Source of the DNA: Artocarpus heterophyllus | Lineage: Eukaryota; Streptophyta; Magnoliopsida; Rosales; Moraceae | Direction of reading: 5' to 3' | Assembly (NCBI GenBank): GCA_025403435.1 | Contig: CM046337.1 | Location: 1,619,501 to 1,683,500, forward strand | DNA length: 64,000 bases | Shown: positions 47,969-58,852 of the stretch, piece by piece | How positions within the stretch are numbered: the first letter of the stretch is position 1 | Layout: each line of letters starts with the position of its first letter | Position numbers and translations under genes: made by a program | The notes under the pieces: model-generated | The model's input: the letters and a program-made list of their open reading frames with translations, nothing else | Databases searched by the model: none | Told to the model about the DNA's origin: nothing

Positions 47969-48658
47969 GTGGAGCAGACATTAAGCAACCACTTCTATAA
48001 ACCAAATATGTCTACCTCCCAGTCCACGAAGAAAATAAAGAATGTCAATGTCTTTTGTGGTTCCAGCTTTGGAAAAGATAAAGCTTATTTAGAAGCTGCA
48101 AATCACTTAGGGCAAGTCCTAGCACGCAAAAAGATTAACATAATCTATGGGGGTGGTAGTATAAAAATGATGGTAAATATGGCACTAGCAGCTAGGTCTA
48201 GCGACGCTACTGATGTAAGAATTTGGCCTCATATTCCAGTTGAAGGAAACCTTTGTAAGGAAGCCATAGGTAAGGGAGAAGGAGTCAGGAGTATCCCTAA
48301 AAATTTTAAAGACATAATCTATAATTCTGATGCTTTTATAGCATTACCTGGTGGTCTAGGTACTCTTGAGGAAATATTCGTAGTTGCTTGTGGGCAATTG
48401 TTGGGCTTTTATTCCAAACCTTTGGGACTGCTGAATATAAATGGTTTTTATGACGGTCTTTTGAAATTTCTAGATTACGCTGTGGAAGAAAACATCACTA
48501 CAGAATCGGAGAGACAAATCTTTGTCACTGCTTCAACAGCTGAGGAATTGATAGATAAAATGCAAATCATACATCCAGAATCCGACACTGCAACATCCAA
48601 GCTTGAATGGGAAAGGGAAAGCCGGGAGCGGCCAATTGATTTGAATCTCCATCTGTAA
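47969..48658 (+). CDS. LOG-like protein (cytokinin riboside monophosphate phosphoribohydrolase family), element B
   Basis: A 229-aa intronless ORF in the sense orientation of the element. It keeps the FCGSS nucleotide-fold start (29-33), YGGGSIKMM and the PGGLGTLEE motif (127-135). Changes from the element A copy are Cys27Asn, Leu34Phe, Asn37Asp, His53Arg, Ile138Val, Val157Ile and Lys158Asn. As in A, the Arg-Lys that normally precedes SDAF in LOG enzymes is replaced (NF). The length is slightly above plant LOGs (about 210-225 aa) because of an N-terminal extension and a charged tail (WERESRERPIDLNLHL). If active it would raise free cytokinin where expressed; if inactive it might bind nucleotides or act as a decoy subunit. 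Confidence 0.85.
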   Translation: MEQTLSNHFYKPNMSTSQSTKKIKNVNVFCGSSFGKDKAYLEAANHLGQVLARKKINIIYGGGSIKMMVNMALAARSSDATDVRIWPHIPVEGNLCKEAIGKGEGVRSIPKNFKDIIYNSDAFIALPGGLGTLEEIFVVACGQLLGFYSKPLGLLNINGFYDGLLKFLDYAVEENITTESERQIFVTASTAEELIDKMQIIHPESDTATSKLEWERESRERPIDLNLHL

Positions 48659-49613
48659 TCTTTTTGTTTTATCTTTGGCATGTAGGCATGTGTGTCCGTA
48701 TTTCGTGTGTTACGAATAACCGTTTGCCTTGTATTCTGTGTTTCTTGTGGTACGTCGTTGTTAAATCTTTTAGATTCATTGAGCCTAATGCCGGGATGGC
48801 TGGATACGGAGTACTTGATGCTCTCGAAACGCATCCTTCTTAAGGTCCGATCTTTTGTTTATCGATGTTTTTGTATCCTCTAAGCATGCATGATATGGAT
48901 AGCTGGTATACGGAGTGCCTTGTACTCTCGAAACGTATCCGTATTATGTTTGTAATGTGTAATATTCTGTTAATATTATGTGGAAGTACCAGAGTCAGTT
49001 ATGGGGATATTCCATATGAAATATGAGTATATTATTTGGGTTGAATGTTTGTTTCATGAGGATAGCTGTTTAATGAAAAATATGTCGGGTATGTTTGCAA
49101 CTCTGAGATTCCGTTTAATATCTCTATGAGTAAGTTTAATGTATAGTTTTGAATAGAAGTGTTTGTGATATATGTTTTATGATTATGTTCTAGTTTATTA
49201 GTTGAGGTATGAAATCAAATATATTTGACTTTTTCTTACTCAAAAAGGAAAAGGAACCTAAAGATGAAGTATATAAAATTTCTCTGGCAATCTCCTTAAA
49301 TGTGATTGTAAATCACAGTCCATGGACAATGAAGGACTGGAATCATGGTATGGTCAATATGTATGCCTGATCAGATTCTTAGACTATTATACGGTGTTAC
49401 AAGTTGAAACTTGTCAGAAATACTCTTATTGAGGGATTTAGGAGTAAGATTTATTATGCAAGTAAATAAGTGGAAATACGATAACTTAAATTTGGAGGAC
49501 AAACAACATTAACGGTTTAGACTCAGAATTGGAATCATAGTGGAATCATAATTTTTACTAGTATTGCTAGAATTGAAATTTCGAGGACGAAATTTCTTTA
49601 AGGGGGGTAGAGC
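48659..49613 (+). other. Element B 3' non-coding region and polypurine tract
   Basis: It contains two copies of GCTGG(T)ATACGGAGT followed by CTCTCGAAACG(C/T)ATCC (about 48799-48835 and 48902-48940), each able to fold back through GGATACG/CGTATCC-type pairing. Near the end, CGAGGACGAAATTTCTTTAA then GGGGGG and TAGAGC form the PPT region up to 49613. Confidence 0.75.
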
Positions 49614-51578
49614 TGTGACACCCGTTATTCTCCTAACGGGTATTGAGGTAATTAAATTAATTTTTAATGTATAAAAAAAATTGCTTCATTTAAATTTATT
49701 TTATAATATTTATTTTTATCTATTTTTAAATTTTCTAAAATTCTCCTATATTTATTTAGTATGATTACTAAAAAGCCTTAGAACTTCTAATAAATCTCAA
49801 AAATGTCATATTGGCATTATGTGTGTTAAAGTCTTTAGATGAGACATAAGGATATCTTTTCCAACTACTCTTGACCCTCATTTTCTTTATTTCCTCCGTG
49901 ACATGCTTCAACATGTCTCCTCTATAATTGTTTCTATCACTTCTTTTCAAAGACTTCATCTTTTCTTCCTTTCTCTTCCACGGTTCCCACACTCTTCTTC
50001 TCATTTCTTTGCTGAAGCAAAATACTTAGAGAACTTCTTCAAGGCAGCCATAAAAATCAGCCACCATCACCTCCATTTGAGCAAGAATTTCAGTCATACC
50101 GAAGTAAAGGAACCTGTTTTGAAGCCATTTCAAGCTTCCAACTAACCATAATCCGAGGTTAGAATCTTATGAACAAATTTAGTCTTTCATTTATAAATTT
50201 TCTTTTATACTAAAGGATTATTCAAATTTGCGTTCTTAAACCTAAGTATATGTTTGTTGCTATTTTGGAGCATATGTATGAAGTCTAAGTGTATATGCCC
50301 TAGACAGAAAATTTATATTGTTAAACTTTATAATACCTCTATGGGCAGTGGTTATTTATTGAAATTCTAAGATTAAATTAAAATAAATTTTATGAATGTA
50401 GTTGTATGTTGTGCTTTAGTTTTAATTGTCCTTATGCACGCCTTAGGATCAAGGGAGTATGGAGCTAACGTTAATTGATTCCAGGATTAAGAGACTGTTG
50501 ATAAGCTTAAAAGGTAGGGATTCTATTACTCATCTTTTGTGAGGTTTTTATAGAATTAAAATTGATTGTTTTGCCGCAATATATATATATCTATGTTGAA
50601 CTGATATTATATGATTATCACATATGAAACTATGACATGGACTCGTCTTGTATTGTACAGCGAGGAACATAATGAATTGACACATGTTATAAATTGAGAA
50701 GCATGGTTAGGAAAACTAACTCTATTGATAATGATTCAATATAGAGAAATTGTGAGACATGAAGAGGGCGACGGTTACGTCCTTGGGCATGAATACCCTA
50801 AAAGGTAAAATAGGGGGAAGGCGATGACGCTTCCTTGGGTTGAAAGTCCCAGAACACACTGTACAGGAATCGATTTGGTGAGGACTCGGGGCTTGATGTC
50901 CCCTCACCGGAACACCCTTGGAATGTTTATAGGGTGATCAAGTGCGCCCATTTGGGTTTCGATGAGTTGAGTGATACTCAATTTAACATGGATACCTAGG
51001 AACAATGATGATTGATAATATTTGTATAAATGTGTAATTATGACACTTGGTAACGATTAACTACGGTATCCATAAGATGTGATCATAATAAACCTCATAA
51101 TCTGGAATATGATGTAACTTACTAACCATGCAGATTTTAATGTGGTAATGATAGAGGTGAGTAATGGCTTTCTCTACTGAGCATAGTGTTGCTCATTCCC
51201 TTATGTTTATATCTTTTCAGGACTCACTAAGTGTGAGGTGGCTACGAGAAATATAGTTGAGGAAGCGATGTAACTATATTACATTGGGACTGCTCAATTG
51301 TAAAGAATGTTCTTCATGATAATGTAAGCATCAATTGTTACTTTCTGTGACTGTATTATAATGTGTTGAGGGTTAAAATGATGATGACAACAGTTTATAT
51401 TATTAAATTTAAGGTGCTACATTAAAACTGTGGTTTATTTGTCGTTTATATTTTTATTTTTGAGTTGAGAGTTTTCATTTAAGTCCCGGGCAAATTTTAA
51501 TCTTTAAGGTTTTACTTTTATTATTTATTTTTATTTTATCTCATTAAAAACTGTTAACCCCCATATAGGGGCGTTACA
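49614..51578 (+). repeat. Element B 3' LTR
   Basis: 1965 bp, TGTGACACCCG...GCGTTACA, directly after the polypurine tract and followed at 51579 by the rest of element A. Confidence 0.93.
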
Positions 51579-52843
51579 GACACGTATAGAGACCACGTGA
51601 GAGAGACAGTGTGAATCAAACTGATTTAAGATTTGAACTAGGCCCAAATGTTCTCAGTTGAAAATGGTCAGGTTGTTTCGGGCCTTAACACATTTAGAAC
51701 GAGTTAAATAACAAACATAAAATTGAAAACCAATTTGTATAAATCTTAAACCCAATTCAAAGTCCACTATAGATAAAGTTAACTATAAACAACAAATCTA
51801 ATTTAACGACAACAAGGATCTTCCTGAATGATATTTAAAATCATTTCATAACAACATAATCCTCCAGCAACTCAAATAATTTTGTTTTAATCAAAACCTT
51901 ATTGAACAATACATACACCCATATGTTATTCCTAATACTTAACATCTATCAATGGATTCATCATTATTACTACCAAGGGTTTAGAATGCGACTAACCTTG
52001 AAATCAATACGATTTACGTCTTTCAACATAGACCATATCAATGAACAAAGACACTAGATGTTACTACTTAAGAACATCTACAATCTCCATAATTCTACTC
52101 ATACAATATATAATTTCCTCATATAACAAAACCTTAGGTAACCAAAAGATTCACTGATACACTTAAATACAATGTACGTAACGAAATATTCCAATTTTGA
52201 GATTCATGCATTCTAGACTTTACACAGTCTCAACAGACCAAAAGTCTAACATTTATCTCTCTCAAGATTCAATACCATGATTCCCAACTTATATCATATT
52301 CCTCAAATAAATAGAACTTTTAAGAAAAGTTATTGACACTTATGTGCTCCTCGAATCCACACATAATCATTACTTAGGTTTGAATCAATTACGAAAAATT
52401 TGGCATATCTATGTCAAACTTTAAAATCAATAAATCAAGCCTTATATTTTTTTATTGTTTTTCACAAAATAAAAGGCTATTAAATCCTTGTATCTACACG
52501 AATTTCTCATCGTTTATACGAATTAGATATGCTTATAGATCCTAATATTATACGAATCTCTCATAAGCAATCTACTTATAAACTCATTTCATATAATTAT
52601 CATTCCCTCATAACTATTAATACTTTCCTTCTATATAATTATTGTACTCATATAACTATTAATATTTTCATTCTATGGCCTTTCCATGTTACATCCTTCT
52701 AGACTGTATAAATCAATGTGAAGGTTCATTTTGATGATGACAATGAAAATTCAGCTTCAAAACCATCTCAAAAATATATATTTTTTTAAAGTGGTGCTAC
52801 ACTCCCTAGGTTAACCGAACCTAGGCTCTGATACCAAAAATTC
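51579..52843 (-). other. Element A leader, distal part, with PBS
   Basis: Minus-strand counterpart of 45349-46614 of element B. The PBS lies at 52825-52836. The G-box equivalent (CACGTG) is at 51594-51599, now separated from the A ORFs by the 8.2 kb of element B. Confidence 0.85.
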
Positions 52844-54807
52844 TGTAACGCCCCTATATGGGGGTTAACAGTTTTTAATGAGATAAAATAAAAATAAATA
52901 ATAAAAGTAAAACCTTAAAAATAAAATTTGCCCGGGACTTAAATGAAAACTCTCAACTCAAAAATAAAAATATAAACGATAAATAAACCACAGTTTTAAT
53001 GTAGCACCTTAAATTTAATAATATAAACTGTTGTCATCATCATTTTAACCCTCAACACATTATAATACAGTCACAGAAAGTAACAATTGATGCTTACATT
53101 ATCATGAAGAACATTCTTTACAATTGAGCAGTCCCAATGTAATATAGTTACATCGCTTCCTCAACTATATTTCTCGTAGCCACCTCACACTTAGTGAGTC
53201 CTGAAAAGATATAAACATAAGGGAATGAGCAACACTATGCTCAGTAGAGAAAGCCATTACTCACCTCTATCATTACCACATTAAAATCTGCATGGTTAGT
53301 AAGTTACATCATATTCCAGATTATGAGGTTTATTATGATCACATCTTATGGATACCGTAGTTAATCGTTACCAAGTGTCATAATTACACATTTATACAAA
53401 TATTACCAATCATCATTGTTCCTAGGTATCCATGTTAAATTGAGTATCACTCAACTCATCGAAACCCAAATGGGCGCACTTGATCACCCTATAAACATTC
53501 CAAGGGTGTTCCGGTGAGGGGACATCAAGCCCCGAGTCCTCACCAAATCGATTCCTGTACAGTGTGTTCTGGGACTTTCAACCCAAGGAAGCGTCATCGC
53601 CTTCCCCCTATTTTACCTTTTAGGGTATTCATGCCCAAGGACGTAACCGTCGCCCTCTTCATGTCTCACAATTTCTCTATATTGAATCATTATCAATAGA
53701 GTTAGTTTTCCTAACCATGCTTCTCAATTTATAACATGTGTCAATTCATTATGTTCCTCGCCGTACAATACAAGACGAGTCCATGTCATAGTTTCATATG
53801 TGATAATCATATAATATCAGTTCAACATAGATATATATATATTGCGGCAAAACAATCAATTTTAATTCTATAAAAACCTCACAAAAGATGAGTAATAGAA
53901 TCCCTACCTTTTAAGCTTATCAACAGTCTCTTAATCCTGGAATCAATTAACGTTAGCTCCATACTCCCTTGATCCTAAGGCGTGCATAAGGACAATTAAA
54001 ACTAAAGCACAACATACAACTACATTCATAAAATTTATTTTAATTTAATCTTAGAATTTTAAGAAATAACCACTGCCCATAGAGGTATTACAAAGTTTAA
54101 CAATATAAATTTTCTGTCTAGGGCATATACACTTAGACTTCATACATATGCTCCAAAATAGCAACAAACATATACTTAGGTTTAAGAACGCAAATTTGAA
54201 TAATCCTTTAGTATAAAAGAAAATTTATAAATGAAAGACTAAATTTGTTCATAAGATTCTAACCTCGGATTATGGTTAGTTGGAAGCTTGAAATGGCTTC
54301 AAAACAGGTTCCTTTACTTCGGTATGACTGAAATTCTTGCTCAAATGGAGGTGATGGTGGCTGATTTTTATGGCTGCCTTGAAGAAGTTCTCTAAGTATT
54401 TTGCTTCAGCAAAGAAATGAGAAGAAGAGTGTGGGAACCGTGGAAGATAAAGGAAGAAAAGATGAAGTCTTTGAAGAGAAGTGATAGAAACAATTATAGA
54501 GGAGACATGTTGAAGCATGTCACGGAGGAAATAAAGAAAATGAGGGTCAAGAGTAGTTGGAAAAGATATCCTTATGTCTCATCTAAAGACTTTAACACAC
54601 ATAATGCCAATATGACATTTTTGAGATTTATTAGAAGTTCTAAGGCTTTTTAGTAATCATACTAAATAAATATAGGAGAATTTTAGAAAATTTAAAAATA
54701 GATAAAAATAAATATTATAAAATAAATTTAAATGAAGCAATTTTTTTTATACATTAAAAATTAATTTAATTACCTCAATACCCGTTAGGAGAATAACGGG
54801 TGTCACA
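52844..54807 (-). repeat. Element A 5' LTR
   Basis: 1964 bp, pairing with 38433-40396 and followed on the right by the target duplication GTTTC. In the region where the A 3' LTR is aberrant, this copy matches the element B LTRs (ACAATTGAGCAGTCCC). Confidence 0.93.
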
Positions 54808-55828
54808 GTTTCTTCTTTCTGCCACACCATTTTGATCTGGAGAACCGGGCATAGTATATTGGGCAACTATCTCATGTTTTTGAAGAAACTTCCCAAATGG
54901 ACCAGATGCTTGTCCATCTTCGGTGTATTTACCATAGTATTCACCACCTCTATCAGATCTCACTATCTTTATTTGCTTACCACATTGTTTCTCTACTTCT
55001 GCCTTAAACACCTTAAAGGCATCTATAGCTTCATTTTTGTTACGAAGCAAGTAAAGATACATATATCGTGAGTAATCATCAATAAAAGTAATGAAATACT
55101 TTTGACCATACGCGTCTATGTCTGGACTACAAATATCTGTATGTATGATCTCTAATATGTCTGAACTCCTCTTGGCACCTTTCTTTAACATATTGGTCTA
55201 CTTTCCCTTTATGCAGTCCACACAAGTGTCAAAGTCAATAAAATCTAGAGTGCTAAGTACTCCATCATTCACTGATCTCTTTATTCTCTCAATAGAGATA
55301 TGATCCAATCTACGGTACCACAACATAGAGGAATCTTAATTCATAACACATCTCTTAATGCCAGCATTATCATGAACATGCATAGAAGTATAAGAAGCTT
55401 TATCTTGTAAATTAATTTTGAAAAGACCATTTGACAATGTACCATTCCCAATAAGTTCAGATCTATAAAACAAACAAAATATAGTGTCTGAAAAATTAAA
55501 GGAAAATCCCACGGTACAAGCCTTGAAACTGAAATTAAATTCCTAGAAAAACTAGGAATATAAAAAGTCTTTTCTATCTTTAAAACATAACCACTAGATA
55601 AAACTAAATTGCATGCTCCGACAGCCTCAACATGTAGCGCATCTTGTTGCCTGAATAGATGCATTGTTCACTTCCCACTGGCTTCCTTAGGCCTTACAAT
55701 CCCTGCAAGGAATTAGTGACATGGATTGAAGAACCGGAATCAATCCACCATGTGTTATGTTCAACATCAACCATATTAGATTTATAACAAACAAGTGAGA
55801 ATTGAGTACCTTTTTTGTTAAGCCATCT
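54808..55828 (-). pseudogene. Copia C protease-integrase part
   Basis: Minus strand. The protease motif WWIDSGSSIHVTNS is at about 55719-55760. The pre-integrase zone has in-frame stops. The integrase core is open over 54808-55191 with HTDIC, FIDDYSRYMYLY, VRSDRGGEYYG and DQNGVAERRN, so the D-D-E residues are present. A TAG stands just before this open part (about 55200). Element A is inserted immediately after the ERRN codons, and the continuation is at 38432. Confidence 0.88.
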
Positions 55829-56611
55829 CTAATATTTAGGACAATCTTTCTTTATGTGCCCCTTCTTTTTGCAAAAGAAGCACCTGGATTCCTTCTTGAT
55901 ATCAGCTTGAGCAGGGAGTTTGCCTTTTCCCTTATTCTTGGCTTGGCCTTTATTGTGCCTTTGAGTTGCCAGATGCACACTCTCTCCCGCTTCCATAATA
56001 AGCCTTCCTTCTTCCTGAACACACATGGTCATCAATTCATTGATAGACCACTTATCCTTATGTGTGTTGTAGGATATCTTGAAGGGTCCATATTGATGTA
56101 GGAGGGTGTTGAGGATGTAGTGCACAAGGAAGGTTTCAGACATCTCAACCTCAAGTGTCTTCAGCTGGGCCGCTATATCCCTCATTTGCATGATGTGCTC
56201 ATGCACACCATGAATTCCAGTAAGCTTCATGGATGAAAATTTCATTATCAAGGTGCTAGCCAAGGCTTTGTCTGATGTAACAAACTGCTCATCAATTGCC
56301 TTCATCAAAGCTTGCACATTGTTATATTGCTCCAATGAACCACGTATGCCAGCCAAGATCTTTGTCTTTATGAACATTACGCAGAGCCGATTAGATCGCT
56401 CCCATTTTTCATAACGGTCAACATCATCTAGCTGGCTGATCTCCGTAATGGCAGGTGGTTCATCCTTACGGATAGCAAAGTCAATGTCCATGATACCTAA
56501 ATGAAGAAGAATTCTCTCCTTCCACACCTTATAGTTGTCTCCCTTAAGTTCAGGAATGTCACATTGGAAATCAGAGCAACTCACAGTTTGCATAGCTGTA
56601 TAATAAAACAT
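55829..56611 (-). CDS. Copia C gag (open frame)
   Basis: A 260-codon open frame giving a Copia gag polyprotein. The N-terminal part has LKGDNYKVWKERILLHLG, the UBN2-type gag core follows, and a CCHC zinc knuckle CFFCKKKGHIKKDC stands near the C-terminus. Gag coats element RNA in virus-like particles. The frame is undamaged although the pol that follows is broken. It could in principle still act in trans, but no other part of this element is functional. A later Met (MQTVSCSDF, seventh codon) is an equally good start. Confidence 0.85.
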   Translation of the reverse strand: MFYYTAMQTVSCSDFQCDIPELKGDNYKVWKERILLHLGIMDIDFAIRKDEPPAITEISQLDDVDRYEKWERSNRLCVMFIKTKILAGIRGSLEQYNNVQALMKAIDEQFVTSDKALASTLIMKFSSMKLTGIHGVHEHIMQMRDIAAQLKTLEVEMSETFLVHYILNTLLHQYGPFKISYNTHKDKWSINELMTMCVQEEGRLIMEAGESVHLATQRHNKGQAKNKGKGKLPAQADIKKESRCFFCKKKGHIKKDCPKY

Positions 56612-56936
56612 ACATACTTATGTTACTAAATTGAGGCTACAATACTTTATGACATGTTTACCAATGTAAATCATGCATTAAAAAATATGAATCAAATGAC
56701 ATAAAAATTACCTGTGGGTTAAATTTTTAACTCAAACAGATTCATATATTCTTATAATGATACTATCAAATTATATGCCATTTTCTTAATTCCTGTGGGT
56801 AAATTAAGAAAGATAATTTGATACATCATCTTAACTAATCATACTAAATATAATAAAAATTCATGTGGGATAAAATTTATCATATTACATATGATTAATC
56901 ACAATTTAATATCTTTTTACCATATGTGATTTAAAC
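56612..56936 (-). other. Copia C leader, proximal part
   Basis: Non-coding, with a repeated theme CCTGTGGGTTAAATTT / CCTGTGGGTAAATTAAG / CATGTGGGATAAAATTT at about 56711, 56793 and 56863. It ends in the left target duplication of the hAT-like MITE. Confidence 0.6.
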
Positions 56937-57739
56937 TAGGGGTGAACGGCAGGCTATTTGATAGTTTTTGGGCGAATGCGGTGCGGTTTTTTTAGATGAC
57001 GGGTTGGCGATTAACCAACCCGCAAACCGCCCACCACATGGCGGGCGGTTTTGGTTTGGTTTTGGGTGGTTGCGGGTGGGTGCGGGCGGGTTGAGGCGGT
57101 TTAGACCTATGCTATTGCCCAATGTAATTTTTTGGACTTTTTTTTAGAAAGTGAAGAAAATTTGTAGAAAATATAAGATGATAATACATAAAGCATTCCC
57201 AACAAGTTTGATGCTTAAAGACAGTGACCATATTCAAAAGTACAAATTAAGAAACATAATCATTCACTGCAACAAGAAACATCAGCTACATATAAAGTGA
57301 TAAACAAAGTCAAGAGTCCATAAAAATTAAAGCCTATTCACTGGGTTCAAAAATAATAGAATGCTACAAATGAAATGATGAACAAAGTCAAGTGTTCTTT
57401 TTCTTTTAAGGCTTTCTCTACTAACTTACTTGATTTGAATTTTGATCACTTCACAAAATAATAGGAGAATTTTCAGTTTCTAATATGTCAAGAGGCAGCC
57501 GAGCCCATGCTTAAAGTGTTGGATTGTTCAATCATCTCTAAAATAAGAACAAAATCAAATAAATGATAAGTTTTTTTAAAAAAATATATAGGCGGGCGGG
57601 TGCGGGTTGAACCCGCCCTCAAAAACTTAAAACCAAACCCGCCCACCAGTGGGTTGCTAACGTAAACCCGTTTTTTTTGAGATGGGTGGGCACGGGCCCG
57701 GGCGGTTGGTGGGTGCGGGACGGTTTTTGTACAGCCCTA
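56937..57739. mobile_element. hAT-like MITE, 803 bp
   Basis: The element begins TAGGGGTGAAC and ends GTACAGCCCTA, which are imperfect inverted termini of hAT type. It is flanked by perfect 8-bp target duplications ATTTAAAC (56929-56936 and 57740-57747). Both subterminal zones are unusually GC-rich, full of GCGGG/CCCGC words in both directions. The AT-rich middle has no ORF, so it is non-autonomous. Confidence 0.88.
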
Positions 57740-58852
57740 ATTTAAACATCTAATATAATTTTTTTGCATAATCAAAGATGCTGTGGCTACTATTTAATTA
57801 TTCAAAAATTAAATACATATATCACAAGACATTTATTCTTAAATTTTTGCTCATAAAATAAATTGCATTTACCTTAAGCAATAAATAAATATGAGCAAAG
57901 AACCAGAATTTATGTACTAATTTTTATTATGTATAGATTAAAATTATACGCTCAAAAATATAATTTAGCACATTATTGCACAAAATTAAATGTACTAAAT
58001 TATTTAACTTAATATTGCATGCATAATTTTAAATCACAAATTATACATAATGAACACTATATGCACATAAATTTACAAAATTATATCCACACAAATACTG
58101 TATAATATTCATAACAAATACCAAAAATTATGAATATTCAAAATTATGAATTTTTCATAAATTATTCCATAATATGAAAATTTTCATAAAAATATCAAAA
58201 TTATGGATATTATGAAAAACTCATAAAATTACAAAAACTGAAAATTTTATGAAATTTTCCCCAAAAATATCATTTTCTAAAATCTGGAAAAAATCAAAAT
58301 TTTTTTTTTTAATTTTTGGGTTTTTTTTTATTTAAAAACGGCGTCGTTTGGAGAAGGCCCCCCCCCTCTCGGCGTAAACGACGCGTCGTTTAAAAAGGAG
58401 GGCAGCCTGTCAACATTTCAAACGACATGTCGTTTTGGTCATTATTGTCCAAAACGACTTGTCATTTTTCAGCAATGAAACGAGCCCTCAATGCATGAAA
58501 CGACATATTGTTTTTGGCTGACCCAAGCAAAACGACATGTCATTTTTTCTCGTCTTCAACCTTTGAATCCGGGTCTTCTTCACCTGAACGACCCGGTTAG
58601 AGACCCGGCTGTAATTCTCCCATCCGGACACCAATTTTGTCGTTTCAAATTGAAGAATTCATAGAAATCTAATGTCTAAATGATTTCTGACATTAGATTT
58701 CTAATCTTAGTTTCAATTAAGAAACGCAAAAAAACAAAACCCATAAATCAAAAAAAAATTTCAACCGTGACTGTGGAACACATATATATATATTTTAAAC
58801 AAACTCCACAGTTCGCACGCAAGGCAGAGTCATTTACGGCTCTGATGCCAAA
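57740..58852 (-). other. Copia C leader, distal part, with PBS
   Basis: AT-rich and non-coding. It includes the AACGAC/GTCGTT motif cluster at 58337-58550 and the PBS at 58839-58850, 2 bases from the 5' LTR. Confidence 0.75.
58337..58550. repeat. Cluster of AAACGACATGTCGTTT-like palindromes
   Basis: Six related words: ACGGCGTCGTTT (58338), AAACGACGCGTCGTTT (58376), AAACGACATGTCGTTT (58420), AAACGACTTGTCATTT (58452), AAACGACATATTGTTT (58498) and AAACGACATGTCATTT (58530). They are spaced about 30-45 bp apart in the element leader, each able to form a small hairpin. Confidence 0.8.

Larger units (their letters stand above)
43380..51578 (+). mobile_element. LTR element B: complete non-autonomous copy inside A
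   Basis: A plus-strand element of 8199 bp with LTRs 43380-45348 and 49614-51578, PBS 45356-45367 (TGGTATCAGAGC) and PPT at about 49600-49613. Internal region is about 4.27 kb, with two sense ORFs and no gag, protease, integrase or RT. It lies in opposite orientation inside element A. The two sides (GATT and GACAC) do not form a target duplication. LTR-LTR differences number only a handful by eye, so the insertion is recent. Mobility would need proteins from an autonomous Ty3-type partner. Confidence 0.93.
38433..54807 (-). mobile_element. LTR element A: non-autonomous, carries LOG-like and Cys-rich ORFs
   Basis: A minus-strand element inserted in the integrase of Copia C, with target duplications GTTTC (38428-38432 and 54808-54812). 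Its LTRs are about 1964 bp (38433-40396 and 52844-54807). The PBS is GCTCTGATACCA on the plus strand (52825-52836), complementary to tRNA-iMet. The PPT borders the 3' LTR at 40397-40412. No gag or pol is visible; the internal region holds two intact ORFs. It is split by element B (43380-51578) just upstream of those ORFs. The PPT context (CGAGGACGAAATTTCTTTAA then GGGGGG on the minus strand) is typical of plant Ty3/Gypsy elements. Confidence 0.92.

Noticed and set aside
38433..54807. A foldback (inverted-repeat) DNA transposon
   Set aside because: The inverted symmetry comes from two LTR elements in opposite orientation. PBS, PPT, TG...CA ends and 5-bp target duplications identify LTR retrotransposons.
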